NCBI GenBank assembly: GCA_903884185.1 | Contig: CAISDV010000122.1 | Location: 88,009-152,008 of the forward strand | Direction: 5' to 3' | Length of the DNA: 64,000 bases | Source of the DNA: an uncultured Chitinophagaceae bacterium | Lineage (GTDB): Bacteria; Bacteroidota; Bacteroidia; Chitinophagales; Chitinophagaceae | Part shown: piece by piece, positions 53,513 to 61,206 of the stretch | How the letters are laid out: each line of letters starts with the position of its first letter | How positions within the stretch are numbered: position 1 is the first letter of the stretch | Position numbers and translations under genes: made by a program | The notes under the pieces: model-generated | Databases searched by the model: none | Seen by the model: only the letters and a program-made list of their open reading frames with translations | What the model was told of the DNA's origin: nothing

Positions 53513-54721
53513 CACCAGTTCTTCCTGCAATACTTTTTTAATAGCTGCCAGCATTTTTGTGCCTTTGTCTTTCAGTTGTTCTTCTGTCCAGGATAAATTG
53601 ATCAATGTAGAAACACAGCGACTGATGATCGCATCGCTTGCTGCAAATGATGTGGTTTGTAATTTCAGTAAAGCATTCTTTTGCGGATCAGTCAAATTGT
53701 TCAATGCCGCAGCATTCTTTAAGTGCGACCATCCGCGGATATAATGCCAGTTATTATCAAACCAATACATATTTCCCGCAATAATATTCTGCGCTTTCAT
53801 TTCAGCAACTACCGCTCTTGTCAGTTCTTCAGTAGGCAGAAACCAACTCAGGAAAGTACAGCTATCGCCCGCTTCATCAGGTATCCTGCGGAAACTGATC
53901 TCCGGTATTTGAGACAGCATTTTTTTTAATGCTGTATGATTTTTTCTTTGGATGGATAAAAATGTATCCAGCTTTCTTATCTGCGCTAATCCTACCGCTG
54001 CATGCAGTTCGCTGATCCTGAAATTATACCCAAGAAATGGGTGAAGGTCGGCGCCACGGTCAACACCTTTGTGATCGTGCCCATGATCAGTATAACCATC
54101 GCATTTGGTATATACTTCTTCATTATTAGTAATTACTGCACCACCTTCAGCACAGGTAACTGTTTTTACAAAATCAAAAGAGAAAGTTCCCGCATGCCCA
54201 ATCGTGCCTAATGCTTTTCCTTTATAAGTAGCGCCAAGGCTTTGGCAGGCATCTTCTAATAAAATAAGATTTCGTTCATCGCAAATTTGTTTCAATGCAT
54301 CCATCTCTGCCATGCTGCCGCACATGTGTACTGGCATCACGCATTTTGTCTTGGGTGTAATAGCTGCGCGAACGGCTGAAGGATCTAGTGTCAATGTATC
54401 GTCTACATCCACAATAACAGGCACTGCACCCACACTTAACACTGCTTCAAAACTTGCTACGAATGTAAAAGAGGGCATAATCACTTCATCGCCTGCTCCA
54501 ATATTTAAAGCAGCAAGTGCAGTAGTCAATGCAGAAGTGCCGCTTGATGTAAGCTGCACATGTTTACAACCGCAGCGATTGGCTATTTCTTTTTCCAGCT
54601 CAATAGATTTCCATATCCCTTTACGTGGGCCGTCAAAACCATAGCGCATGAGGATACCTGTTTCCATTACATCGTTCAGTTCTTTTCTTTCTTCTTCACC
54701 AAAGAGTTCAAAGCCGGGCAT
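53495..54721 (-). CDS. kdnA: DegT/DnrJ/EryC1-type sugar aminotransferase, KdnA-like
   Basis: 408 residues. The PLP fold is clear: TSSGTSAL (about 58-65), Asp157 in LLEDACQSLGATYKG, and PLP-binding Lys186 in FSFDFVKTVTC. The start MPGFELFGEEE, the GHDHKGVDRGADLHPFLGYN phrase, NFRISELHAAVGLAQIRKLD and NWHYIRGWSHLK follow KdnA of Shewanella point for point, as I remember it. KdnA makes 8-amino-3,8-dideoxy-octulosonate (Kdo8N) for lipopolysaccharide, after the dehydrogenase KdnB. No kdnB is in the window. The last residues (VAPARL) are encoded by the REP-like element. Aminotransferase is sure; KdnA specificity is inferred. Confidence 0.82.
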   Translation of the reverse strand: MPGFELFGEEERKELNDVMETGILMRYGFDGPRKGIWKSIELEKEIANRCGCKHVQLTSSGTSALTTALAALNIGAGDEVIMPSFTFVASFEAVLSVGAVPVIVDVDDTLTLDPSAVRAAITPKTKCVMPVHMCGSMAEMDALKQICDERNLILLEDACQSLGATYKGKALGTIGHAGTFSFDFVKTVTCAEGGAVITNNEEVYTKCDGYTDHGHDHKGVDRGADLHPFLGYNFRISELHAAVGLAQIRKLDTFLSIQRKNHTALKKMLSQIPEISFRRIPDEAGDSCTFLSWFLPTEELTRAVVAEMKAQNIIAGNMYWFDNNWHYIRGWSHLKNAAALNNLTDPQKNALLKLQTTSFAASDAIISRCVSTLINLSWTEEQLKDKGTKMLAAIKKVLQEELVAPARL

Positions 54722-54752
54722 AGTTGTGTGCTTTAGTTATGATTGCAAAAAT

Positions 54753-54849
54753 AGTTATAAGTTATGAATGATGAGTTATGTCTTGAACACGATTAAGGGA
54801 TTACAGGACGGACAGGATTAGTTCGTTTCTCTGCGTTTCTGTGTATTCT
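54753..54849. repeat. Composite of three repeat types upstream of kdnA
   Basis: In order: AGTTATAAGTTATGAATGAT GAGTTATG (54753-54780), a short GTTATGA-type tandem; an inverted single copy of the 45-bp minisatellite unit (54781-54820, starting TCTTGAACACGATTAAGGG); and a CTCTGCGTTTCTGTG stretch (54822-54849) related to families B/C, which touches the stop codon of the lipoprotein gene. Confidence 0.6.
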
Positions 54850-55285
54850 AAAATAAAACCCCAGTCTTTACTACCCTGTATCCCTCATTATCTTTTTTGA
54901 TATAAAAATAAAATCCACCAAAATTAACCGTTCCACCATTTAATAGTTTCCGCATATCAAAACTGAGCATATCTGATTCAAAGATCACAGGAATTAACAG
55001 CTTATCATTTACATAAATAAACCTATTTGTTTTTTTTACAATTTTGCTAAACAATGGCGAACTGGTGGCTTCTTCTAATGTTAGACTATAGTCATTTAAA
55101 TCTTGTTTCAATAAAGCAAACCATTTAATTTTTTGATACTCTTTATCAAATAACGGAGCATTTTTTTTCAAGGTGAAAACAATAGAATCGCTTACATTTT
55201 TAGACTCGAAGCTATAGATGATCTTTCGTGAAGTGCTGCAGCCTGGGATAACCAAAATCAATCCGAAGAAAATACACGCTTTCAT
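54848..55285 (-). CDS. Small lipoprotein of unknown function
   Basis: 145 residues from ATG 55285 (MKACIFFGLILVIPGCSTSR); ATG 55306 would add seven residues before the signal. The lipobox is IPGC with Cys16. The rest has SIVFTLKKNAPLFDKEYQKI, LEEATSSPLFSKIVKKTNRF and a C-terminal sheet segment (FGGFYFYIKKDNEGYRV). No family is recognised. It is more AT-rich than most neighbours. It lies between an inverted copy (54781-54820) and the direct array (55371-55546) of the same 45-bp unit, so it sits in a pocket bounded by inverted repeats. Confidence 0.65.
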   Translation of the reverse strand: MKACIFFGLILVIPGCSTSRKIIYSFESKNVSDSIVFTLKKNAPLFDKEYQKIKWFALLKQDLNDYSLTLEEATSSPLFSKIVKKTNRFIYVNDKLLIPVIFESDMLSFDMRKLLNGGTVNFGGFYFYIKKDNEGYRVVKTGVLF

Positions 55286-55370
55286 TATGAGGTTATTATC
55301 TGCCAAAAATCACTCAAGTACTCTAAATTTATCGTTAAATATCAAAATATCCATTTTCCCAAGATATTGT

Positions 55371-55546
55371 AATCGTGTCTATCTTACAATCCCATAATCC
55401 TGTTCAAGACAAAATAATCCTGTCTATCTTACAATCCCATAATCCTGTTCAAGACAAAATAATCCTGTCTATCTTACAATCCCATAATCCTGTTCAAGAC
55501 AAAATAATCCTGTCTATCTTGCAATCCCTTAATCGTGTTCAAGACA
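55371..55546. repeat. 45-bp minisatellite, 3.9 copies
   Basis: The unit starts AATCCTGTCTATCTTACAAT, continues CCCATAATCCTG and ends TTCAAGACAAAAT. The first copy begins AATCGTG, the middle copies are identical, and the last (CTTGCAATCCCTTAATCGTG) is diverged and matches the inverted copy at 54781-54820 best. The array ends one base before the ATG of the DsbA-like gene. There are no spacers, so it is not CRISPR. Confidence 0.85.
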
Positions 55547-56203
55547 ATGAAACCCATCCTCTTTTATTGTTATGATGCCTGGTGCGGCTGGTGTTACGGA
55601 TTTGGCCCAGTTATAAAAAAAATCGCTGCTGAGTATGCCGATAAATTTGATATGGAAGTATTATCAGGCGGTATGATCATCAATAAAAAGCCCGTGCATA
55701 TTGATGCGATGGCAAAGTATGTTCAAGCAGCCTATCTCACCGTTGAAAAAACAACAGGCATTCAATTTGGCAAAGATTTTCTCTGGCATATTTTTCATCC
55801 TGAACTGAGCGACTGGTACCCGGATTCTGAAAAACCCGCAGTGGCGCTTTGTATTTTTAATGAATATTATCCTGAAAGGCAGCTTGAGTTTGCTAGCGAC
55901 CTGCAATATGCTCTAAAATATGAAGGAAGGGATTTGGGTGATGATGAAGCTTACCGCCATCTTCTTGAAAAATATAGCATTCAACCCGAAGCATTTTATT
56001 CTAAATTGAATAGCGGGGAGTATAAAGAAAAAGCCCATTACGAGTTTGCTTTGTGCAAGCAGTTACAAGTAACAGGCTACCCTTCTGTGCTATTGCAAAC
56101 AAGTGAAACCAAATTTCATTTACTGGCAAGAGGTTATACTGATCATGATACCCTCAAAAAAAGAATAGATGCGCTATTCACTTCTCTTGATACCCAATTA
56201 TAA
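55547..56203 (+). CDS. DsbA/FrnE-like thioredoxin-fold protein
   Basis: 218 residues from ATG 55547 (MKPILFYCYDAWCGWCYGFG); a GTG-started frame four codons upstream falls inside the minisatellite and is rejected. The redox motif is Cys13-Gly-Trp-Cys16. The long helical insertion (about 60-160) and the later cis-Pro in QVTGYPSVLLQTSETKFHLL (about 180) fit the DSBA (PF01323) fold in its FrnE-like branch. There is no signal peptide, so it is cytoplasmic. The substrate is unknown. The minisatellite ends directly at the ATG, leaving no separate leader, and the 3' end overlaps the convergent DinB gene by six bases. Confidence 0.88.
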   Translation: MKPILFYCYDAWCGWCYGFGPVIKKIAAEYADKFDMEVLSGGMIINKKPVHIDAMAKYVQAAYLTVEKTTGIQFGKDFLWHIFHPELSDWYPDSEKPAVALCIFNEYYPERQLEFASDLQYALKYEGRDLGDDEAYRHLLEKYSIQPEAFYSKLNSGEYKEKAHYEFALCKQLQVTGYPSVLLQTSETKFHLLARGYTDHDTLKKRIDALFTSLDTQL

Positions 56204-56740
56204 CAACTGCTCATTCGGCGGACGAATGCCCTGCAAACGAATATAGATCGTGCATTGCCCGCGGTGATGTGTCTGGTGCTCAAATGCTTTTAACAGCCAC
56301 GCAAATTTTGTTTCTTTATACGGGCCGCGTGTTACTATCTCACCTAATGAAGAAGCATCCATGCTTTTAATACTTTCCAACGCATAATCATAGCTGGCAT
56401 TTACATAATATACTACCGAATCCTTGCTCTGTGCACCGGCAGATTTCTCCATATTAAACCCTGGGAAAATTCTTGGCTTCCCGGTTCCGTTGGAGATAAG
56501 GCTGATATTACCTGCTGAAAGATGCAACATCTGCTCAGCAAAACTTCTGATACTATCAACTGCCCGACTGCCATACTTATCAGCAGGCATAGTATTCAGG
56601 TAATCATTGGTGTATGCTTTGGCCCTCTGCCAGTCTTTTAATAATTGTGCTTTGATATCTTCAGGCTGAAGCGCCTGGGCGTTTACTTGTACAAAGCCCA
56701 TTGTTATGACAACAAGGGTTAGCATGCATAATTTTTTCAT
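56198..56740 (-). CDS. Secreted DinB-like protein
   Basis: 180 residues with a signal peptide (MKKLCMLTLVVITMGFVQVNAQ in outline). The mature part is a DinB four-helix bundle: LLKDWQRAKAYTNDYLNTMP (helix 1), then SFAEQMLHLSAGNISLI with a first His, and AWLLKAFEHQTHHRGQCTIY (about 146-165) with the His pair for the metal. DinB proteins bind metals and some act as thiol S-transferases; an exported form is common in Bacteroidota. It overlaps the end of the DsbA-like gene by six bases and has a VOC gene upstream on the same strand. Confidence 0.85.
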   Translation of the reverse strand: MKKLCMLTLVVITMGFVQVNAQALQPEDIKAQLLKDWQRAKAYTNDYLNTMPADKYGSRAVDSIRSFAEQMLHLSAGNISLISNGTGKPRIFPGFNMEKSAGAQSKDSVVYYVNASYDYALESIKSMDASSLGEIVTRGPYKETKFAWLLKAFEHQTHHRGQCTIYIRLQGIRPPNEQLL

Positions 56741-56767
56741 GGAGGTTGGTTTTTGGTTGATGATAAT

Positions 56768-57154
56768 TTATTGTTGAGGTGCGGCATGCAACGCAATACG
56801 GTTCCCTTCGGTATCAATAAATACCGCCATATATCCATATTCCGGGCTGATCTGTGTTTTTGGAACAACGATCTTACCACCGGCTGCTTCTACTTTATCC
56901 AATACATTTTGTACATCGGGGTTGCCATTGAGATAGACCAGCGGGCCATCAGTGGCAGATGGTTTATGAAAGCCGCCACTATCGCATAAAGCGCCGCCCA
57001 CCCCATTCATCGGGTCATCCAGCGGGAACATCCGCATCTTGATATTCGGGAAATCCATTGGGATCAGCTTTGTTCCAAAAATGGCCTCATAAAATTTCTG
57101 TGCCCTATCCAGGTCTGTTGCAGGTATCTCTACCCAGCTTACTAAATTTTTCAT
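56768..57154 (-). CDS. VOC (glyoxalase/dioxygenase superfamily) protein
   Basis: 128 residues from ATG 57154 (MKNLVSWVEIPATDLDRAQKFYE in outline); ATG 57160 two codons upstream is equally possible. The vicinal-oxygen-chelate fold shows FYEAIFGTKLIPMDFPN, then GPLVYLNGNPDVQNVLDKVEAAGGKIVVPKTQ and YGYMAVFIDTEGNRIALHA (about 105-123) with the Glu/His metal ligands. It has no signal peptide. The substrate is unknown. It precedes the exported DinB gene with 27 bases between, so the two may share a transcript. Confidence 0.85.
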   Translation of the reverse strand: MKNLVSWVEIPATDLDRAQKFYEAIFGTKLIPMDFPNIKMRMFPLDDPMNGVGGALCDSGGFHKPSATDGPLVYLNGNPDVQNVLDKVEAAGGKIVVPKTQISPEYGYMAVFIDTEGNRIALHAAPQQ

Positions 57155-57280
57155 ATACAAGATGTTTGGGTGGTTGATTTGATGCCTTTATAAAAATACA
57201 CCAGCCGGGAAATTCAGGGTAAAATTTATGTGAGTGGCAAACCCCCGGCTGCAGGGGCTTACAACAGCTCCGGCAGCTAA

Positions 57281-57313
57281 TTGAGCGGCCATAGCAAAAT
57301 CCCATTACTTTTG
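57281..57313 (+). promoter_or_regulatory. Promoter of the DUF5606 gene
   Basis: TTG at 57281-57283 is 22 bases upstream of TACTTTTG (57306-57313), an exact TAnnTTTG match. The ATG is at 57332, so the leader is only about a dozen bases. Confidence 0.6.
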
Positions 57314-57331
57314 CACTCTTAAAAGATATTT

Positions 57332-57745
57332 ATGGAATATAGCAAATTGGTCTCGATATCCGGTATGAGTGGTTTATTTGAAGTAGTGGCCAGCAAAGCC
57401 GATGGCGCCATTGTTCGCGGACTGGAAGACAAGAACACGCAGTTCGTGAGCAGCCGTGTACACAACTTTTCACAATTGGAGAGCATTGAAATATTCACTG
57501 TCCGCGATAATGTGAACCTGGCAGATATTTTTCATGCTATGGAAAAAAGCGCTGAGGCCCAGCCATCTGACAAAGATGCCAAAGCCATTAAAGCTTATTT
57601 CACAAAAGTGTATCCTGATATGGACTTTGACAGGGTGTACCTGAGTGATATGAAGAAAATGGTGAAATGGTTCTCCATCCTCAAAGCAAATGGTGTAACA
57701 ATAGAGGTTCGTACCGAAGAGGAAGAAGAGGGTACGGAAGAATAG
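57332..57745 (+). CDS. DUF5606 protein
   Basis: 137 residues starting MEYSKLVSISGMSGLFEVV. The N-terminal domain (SGMSGLFEVVASKADGAIVRGLEDKNTQFVSSRVHNFSQLESIEIFT in outline) and C-terminal part (IKAYFTKVYPDMDFDRVYLSDMKKMVKWF) are the DUF5606 pattern, a small Bacteroidota-wide cytoplasmic protein with a DUF6852-like helical tail in some. The ending is a strongly acidic run. Function is not known; the wide conservation suggests a basic role. It has a good promoter and a terminator downstream. Confidence 0.88.
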   Translation: MEYSKLVSISGMSGLFEVVASKADGAIVRGLEDKNTQFVSSRVHNFSQLESIEIFTVRDNVNLADIFHAMEKSAEAQPSDKDAKAIKAYFTKVYPDMDFDRVYLSDMKKMVKWFSILKANGVTIEVRTEEEEEGTEE

Positions 57746-57776
57746 AATTCAGTAATTCCAGATAACATTGCAAAAA

Positions 57777-57812
57777 AATAGGGAGGCTTTTGGCTTCCCT
57801 ATTATTATTTAT
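57777..57812 (+). terminator. Terminator after the DUF5606 gene
   Basis: AATAGGGAGGC and GGCTTCCCTATT form a stem with one G-T pair around a TTTT loop, followed by ATTATTTATT. Confidence 0.75.
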
Positions 57813-58004
57813 TGAAACGAATGATATTACCCTAAATCGGTATCGTTACAGTATTTTGTTATTCTTTTCATAGAACAGCTTTTAAGATTAATGTAAGTTA
57901 AGTCATTTTAGCTAGTAAAGTACTAAGTCTAAAATCTTTCAAAAAAAGTTTTATTCCCTGCAATGAAACGGGCACTCGCTTAGTCATACTATTGTACATC
58001 TATA

Positions 58005-58565
58005 ATGGAAACAACGCAACTGCTTACTGATTGCCTCAAAGGCAAAAAAGAAGCGCAGCGGCAGTTATATCAACAATATGCTGCTGTTATGCTGGGTGTT
58101 TGCTATAGGTATACCAAAAGCATAGAAGATGCGGAAGATGTATTGCAGGAAGGATTTATTAAAGTCTTTACTCACCTGCACCAGTTTAAACGGGAAGGTG
58201 ATATTGGAGCATGGATACGAAGGATAATGGTGAACACTGCCATCACTTACCTGAACAAGCACAAACGATATAAAAAAGAAATGGGATTAGATGAAATACA
58301 GTTACACCCCATTAGCGATGAGAACCCGGAAATTAAAATGGGTGCCAAAGAGTTAGCCGATACGATCAGGCAATTGCCTGCAGTGTACCAGGCCATCTTC
58401 AATTTGATTGCTGTAGAAGGATTTGAACACAAAGAAGTATCACAACTATTGAATATAAATATCAATACCGTCAGGAGCCAGTACAGCCGCGCAAGGGCGA
58501 TGCTGGTAGCCAAATTAAAAAATAATCAAACGGGTGAAATAAGAAACTATGCAGGGGAAATTTGA
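58005..58565 (+). CDS. ECF-type RNA polymerase sigma factor
   Basis: 186 residues with region 2 at about 20-90 (YQQYAAVMLGVCYRYTKSIED, DVLQEGFIKVFTHLHQFK, WIRRIMVNTAITYLNKHK) and region 4 at about 125-175 (LPAVYQAIFNLIAVEGFEHKEVSQLLNININTVRSQYSRAR in outline). It starts the four-gene unit that continues with a membrane-anchored beta-barrel protein, an LVIVD lipoprotein and a small barrel. Its stop lies 17 bases inside the next gene. No classical zinc anti-sigma gene follows, so regulation probably runs through the overlapping gene's N-terminal segment. Upstream the sequence is AT-rich without a clear TAnnTTTG box. Confidence 0.93.
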   Translation: METTQLLTDCLKGKKEAQRQLYQQYAAVMLGVCYRYTKSIEDAEDVLQEGFIKVFTHLHQFKREGDIGAWIRRIMVNTAITYLNKHKRYKKEMGLDEIQLHPISDENPEIKMGAKELADTIRQLPAVYQAIFNLIAVEGFEHKEVSQLLNININTVRSQYSRARAMLVAKLKNNQTGEIRNYAGEI

Positions 58566-59925
58566 AAAAGATATTGAACAACAATTCAGCGGCTTCAGCT
58601 TAGTTCCTTCAGAACAAGTATGGGAAGAGGTAGAAGCTGCTTTGTATCCACGCCGTAAAAGACGCCTGATCATCTGGTGGTGGTTTATTGGCGGACTGGC
58701 CCTTGCAGGTGGTGGCTGGTGGCTATTATTATCTCCATCCAAAGAAATAAAAAATACTCCTCAAACTATCAGCACTGTCAAACAGGAATCAAAACTAACA
58801 GTGCCTGAAAAAAACACTACACAACTGCCTGCAAATACACCGGCAATTGTGCAGCAGAAGAATGCTAACAATATAAAATCTCTTCTCACAAAAAATAAAA
58901 CAAAAGATAATACTGCAAATGCCCCTCTTATTTCCAAAAAAATATCCTCTGATGTATTTGTAAATAAAACCACCGTCATCAATGAAGTTCCTGTTCAACA
59001 ACAAAAAAATGTTGTGACACCTGAACAAAAAATTACTAACAATAAAATAACTGCAGATAGCAGCACTAAAATAATTGCTGATAACATCCCGGCCCAGACT
59101 ATTGTCAATGATCCTAAATCAACCAATGTTCAAAAAAATACCGATACACTTGCAACAATAAAAGATAGCACTGTTGTAGAAAACAAAAAAGATTCAACTA
59201 CACCAGCAAAAAATAATGCCGCAAAAGAAAACAAACACAAATGGTTGCTTACAGCCGGGGGAGGAATTTTATCTATTACAGGGTCAGGCCTATTCAGCAG
59301 CGCACCAACACCACAAAGTTTTATTGCGGCTCCAGTACCCGGGGGAGGTACTTCCACCCAGGTTCCTGCTGCAAATAGTGGATACCATTTTTTTGCGGGC
59401 ATCGTTTATCAAAAACCAATCAGCAACAATTGGCTATTCTCTTCAGGACTGCAATATCATTACCTGCAAAACAAACAACCTGTAGGAGTGGATTCGTTGC
59501 TGGGTGGCGTCACTTATTTTGCGATTGGCAATACTTCCACCAAAATAAATTATTCTCATTGGCTGCAACTGCCTTTCAGCCTGGGTTATTCAATTCATGT
59601 ATCACCTAAAAGCCAAATACAATTATTGGGCGGCGGATCAATTGCATGGGCATTTTCAGAGAACTGGCTGATCACGAACACCAGTACTCTTTCTCGATCC
59701 TATTATTATAATTCATCGCTCAACAACAACCTGATCTTTACCCTGCGTGCAGGAATGGGATACAATTTCAACGACCGCCTTACCATTTCCATCCTTGCCG
59801 AACAAAGCCTGGCGACCATTCAACAGCGGACAAACACTACGAGCTACTGGCGATTATTTTCGTTGCAGGCAAGTAAACCATTATCATCCTTTTCGCGCAA
59901 GCAAAAACCCTCTAAACATAATTAA
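58549..59925 (+). CDS. Inner-membrane-anchored protein with C-terminal beta-barrel, putative anti-sigma factor
   Basis: 458 residues in three parts. Residues 1-38 are cytoplasmic (MQGKFEKDIEQQFSGFSLVP, then SEQVWEEVEAALYP). Residues 41-61 are one membrane helix (IIWWWFIGGLALAGGGWWLLL in outline, Trp-rich). Residues 65-232 are a low-complexity Asn/Thr/Lys linker with repeated KNTxDxxAxI phrases. Residues 235-458 are alternating beta strands that fit an outer-membrane barrel (PorT-like), ending near aromatic strands. The start overlaps the ECF sigma gene by 17 bases, so the two are translationally coupled. An inner-membrane helix and an outer-membrane barrel in one chain is an unusual topology. 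The sigma-inhibitor role is inferred from position. Confidence 0.7.
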   Translation: MQGKFEKDIEQQFSGFSLVPSEQVWEEVEAALYPRRKRRLIIWWWFIGGLALAGGGWWLLLSPSKEIKNTPQTISTVKQESKLTVPEKNTTQLPANTPAIVQQKNANNIKSLLTKNKTKDNTANAPLISKKISSDVFVNKTTVINEVPVQQQKNVVTPEQKITNNKITADSSTKIIADNIPAQTIVNDPKSTNVQKNTDTLATIKDSTVVENKKDSTTPAKNNAAKENKHKWLLTAGGGILSITGSGLFSSAPTPQSFIAAPVPGGGTSTQVPAANSGYHFFAGIVYQKPISNNWLFSSGLQYHYLQNKQPVGVDSLLGGVTYFAIGNTSTKINYSHWLQLPFSLGYSIHVSPKSQIQLLGGGSIAWAFSENWLITNTSTLSRSYYYNSSLNNNLIFTLRAGMGYNFNDRLTISILAEQSLATIQQRTNTTSYWRLFSLQASKPLSSFSRKQKPSKHN

Positions 59926-59927
59926 TT

Positions 59928-61199
59928 ATGAAAAAGTTACTATTGATCGCCAGTGCATGGCTCTTCATTCCTGTGAGTGTTATGTTTAACGGTTGCCTGA
60001 AAGATACCGGCACATCAACCTATAAAATCTATACTCCCATTTATGAGACCACAGAACAAATGAAAGCGGGTATCAAAAGTGATGTCCCTCAGCCAATAGT
60101 AAATGCAGGAAAAATGTGGATACAGGGTAATACTATTTTTTTAGTTGAACTGGAAAAGGGTATCCATATTATCGACAATACCAATCCTTCATCTCCGGTA
60201 AATAAGTCATTCATCAATATTCCCGGCAATGAAGATGTGTCAGTAAAGGGAAATATCTTATATGCTGATTGTTATTCGAACCTTGTTGCTATTGATATCA
60301 GTAACCCGGCAAATGTTTCTGCTAAGGGTTTTGTGGGTGATATTTTTCCGGACAGGTCGTACATAAATGGCTTTTATATACAGAGTGGAAAAGTGGTTCT
60401 AAGATGGGACATAAAAGATACCACCATCAATTTACAACTCAGAGAAGGCAATGGCATCTGGAGCAATGGAAGTTATATTTCGCAAGTTGTTTATTTCTTT
60501 GGCCCAACCGCACTTGCTTCTTCCCAGAATACAACAAGCGTTGGTGGATCTATGTCAAGAATGGCTATTGTAAATGATCGGCTCTACATAGCCAGCCAGC
60601 AATCTTTGTCCACCGTTTCCATTGTAAATCCGTCAGCCCCTGATTTCCTCACTCATAAAAATCTTCATTTAGGTATTGGCACCGCAGAAACGATCTATCC
60701 TTTTGCTGATAAGTTATTTATAGGTTCTGCATCAGGTATGTATATTTTTAGTTTGTCGGATCCCGATAACCCCAGCCTTCTCAGCACATTCTCACATGCA
60801 AGCGCCTGCGACCCGGTTATCACAGATGGAACTTTTGCCTATATCACTTTACACTCCGGAACTACCTGTCACGGAGTAGTAGATGAATTGGATGTTGTGA
60901 ATGTGCAGGACGTTACGCATCCATCCTTTATTAAAAAATATTCGCTTACAAGTCCCTATGGTTTAAGTAAAGATGGCAATATGCTGTTTGTTTGTGATAA
61001 GGGTAGCGGGTTGAAATTGTTTGATGCATCCGATGCAAACAATATCATACTTAAGCAAACGATCAATATACCCGGAGCATATGATGTTATCTGCATCAAT
61101 AAAGTTGCAGTTGTATCTGCCGGCGATGGATTATATCAATTCGACTATTCCGATCTCTCTAATATAAAGCAGCTTAGTAAAATAAGTTTGAACCAATAA
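59928..61199 (+). CDS. LVIVD-repeat surface lipoprotein
   Basis: 423 residues. The lipobox is in LLLIASAWLFIPVSVMFNGC (Cys23). The rest is a chain of about seven beta-propeller-like blades of the LVIVD type: FLVELEKGIHIIDNTNPSSP, LVAIDISNPANVSAKGFVGD, MYIFSLSDPDNPSLLSTFSH, LDVVNVQDVTHPSFIKKYSL and LKLFDASDANNIILKQTINI. It probably sits on the outer membrane and binds another surface protein. It begins two bases after the preceding gene's stop and seven bases before the next, so it belongs to the sigma operon. No enzymatic motif is seen. Confidence 0.85.
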   Translation: MKKLLLIASAWLFIPVSVMFNGCLKDTGTSTYKIYTPIYETTEQMKAGIKSDVPQPIVNAGKMWIQGNTIFLVELEKGIHIIDNTNPSSPVNKSFINIPGNEDVSVKGNILYADCYSNLVAIDISNPANVSAKGFVGDIFPDRSYINGFYIQSGKVVLRWDIKDTTINLQLREGNGIWSNGSYISQVVYFFGPTALASSQNTTSVGGSMSRMAIVNDRLYIASQQSLSTVSIVNPSAPDFLTHKNLHLGIGTAETIYPFADKLFIGSASGMYIFSLSDPDNPSLLSTFSHASACDPVITDGTFAYITLHSGTTCHGVVDELDVVNVQDVTHPSFIKKYSLTSPYGLSKDGNMLFVCDKGSGLKLFDASDANNIILKQTINIPGAYDVICINKVAVVSAGDGLYQFDYSDLSNIKQLSKISLNQ

Positions 61200-61206
61200 A
61201 TGATCT

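Noticed and set aside
55371..55546. Direct repeats that could suggest a CRISPR array
   Set aside because: The 45-bp units follow each other with no spacers, and no cas gene is near. It is a minisatellite.
55375..55575. A 66-residue open frame with repeated ILSILQSHNPVQDK units
   Set aside because: It is only the translation of the 45-bp minisatellite (divisible by three) and overlaps the DsbA-like gene; no start signal or codon bias supports it.
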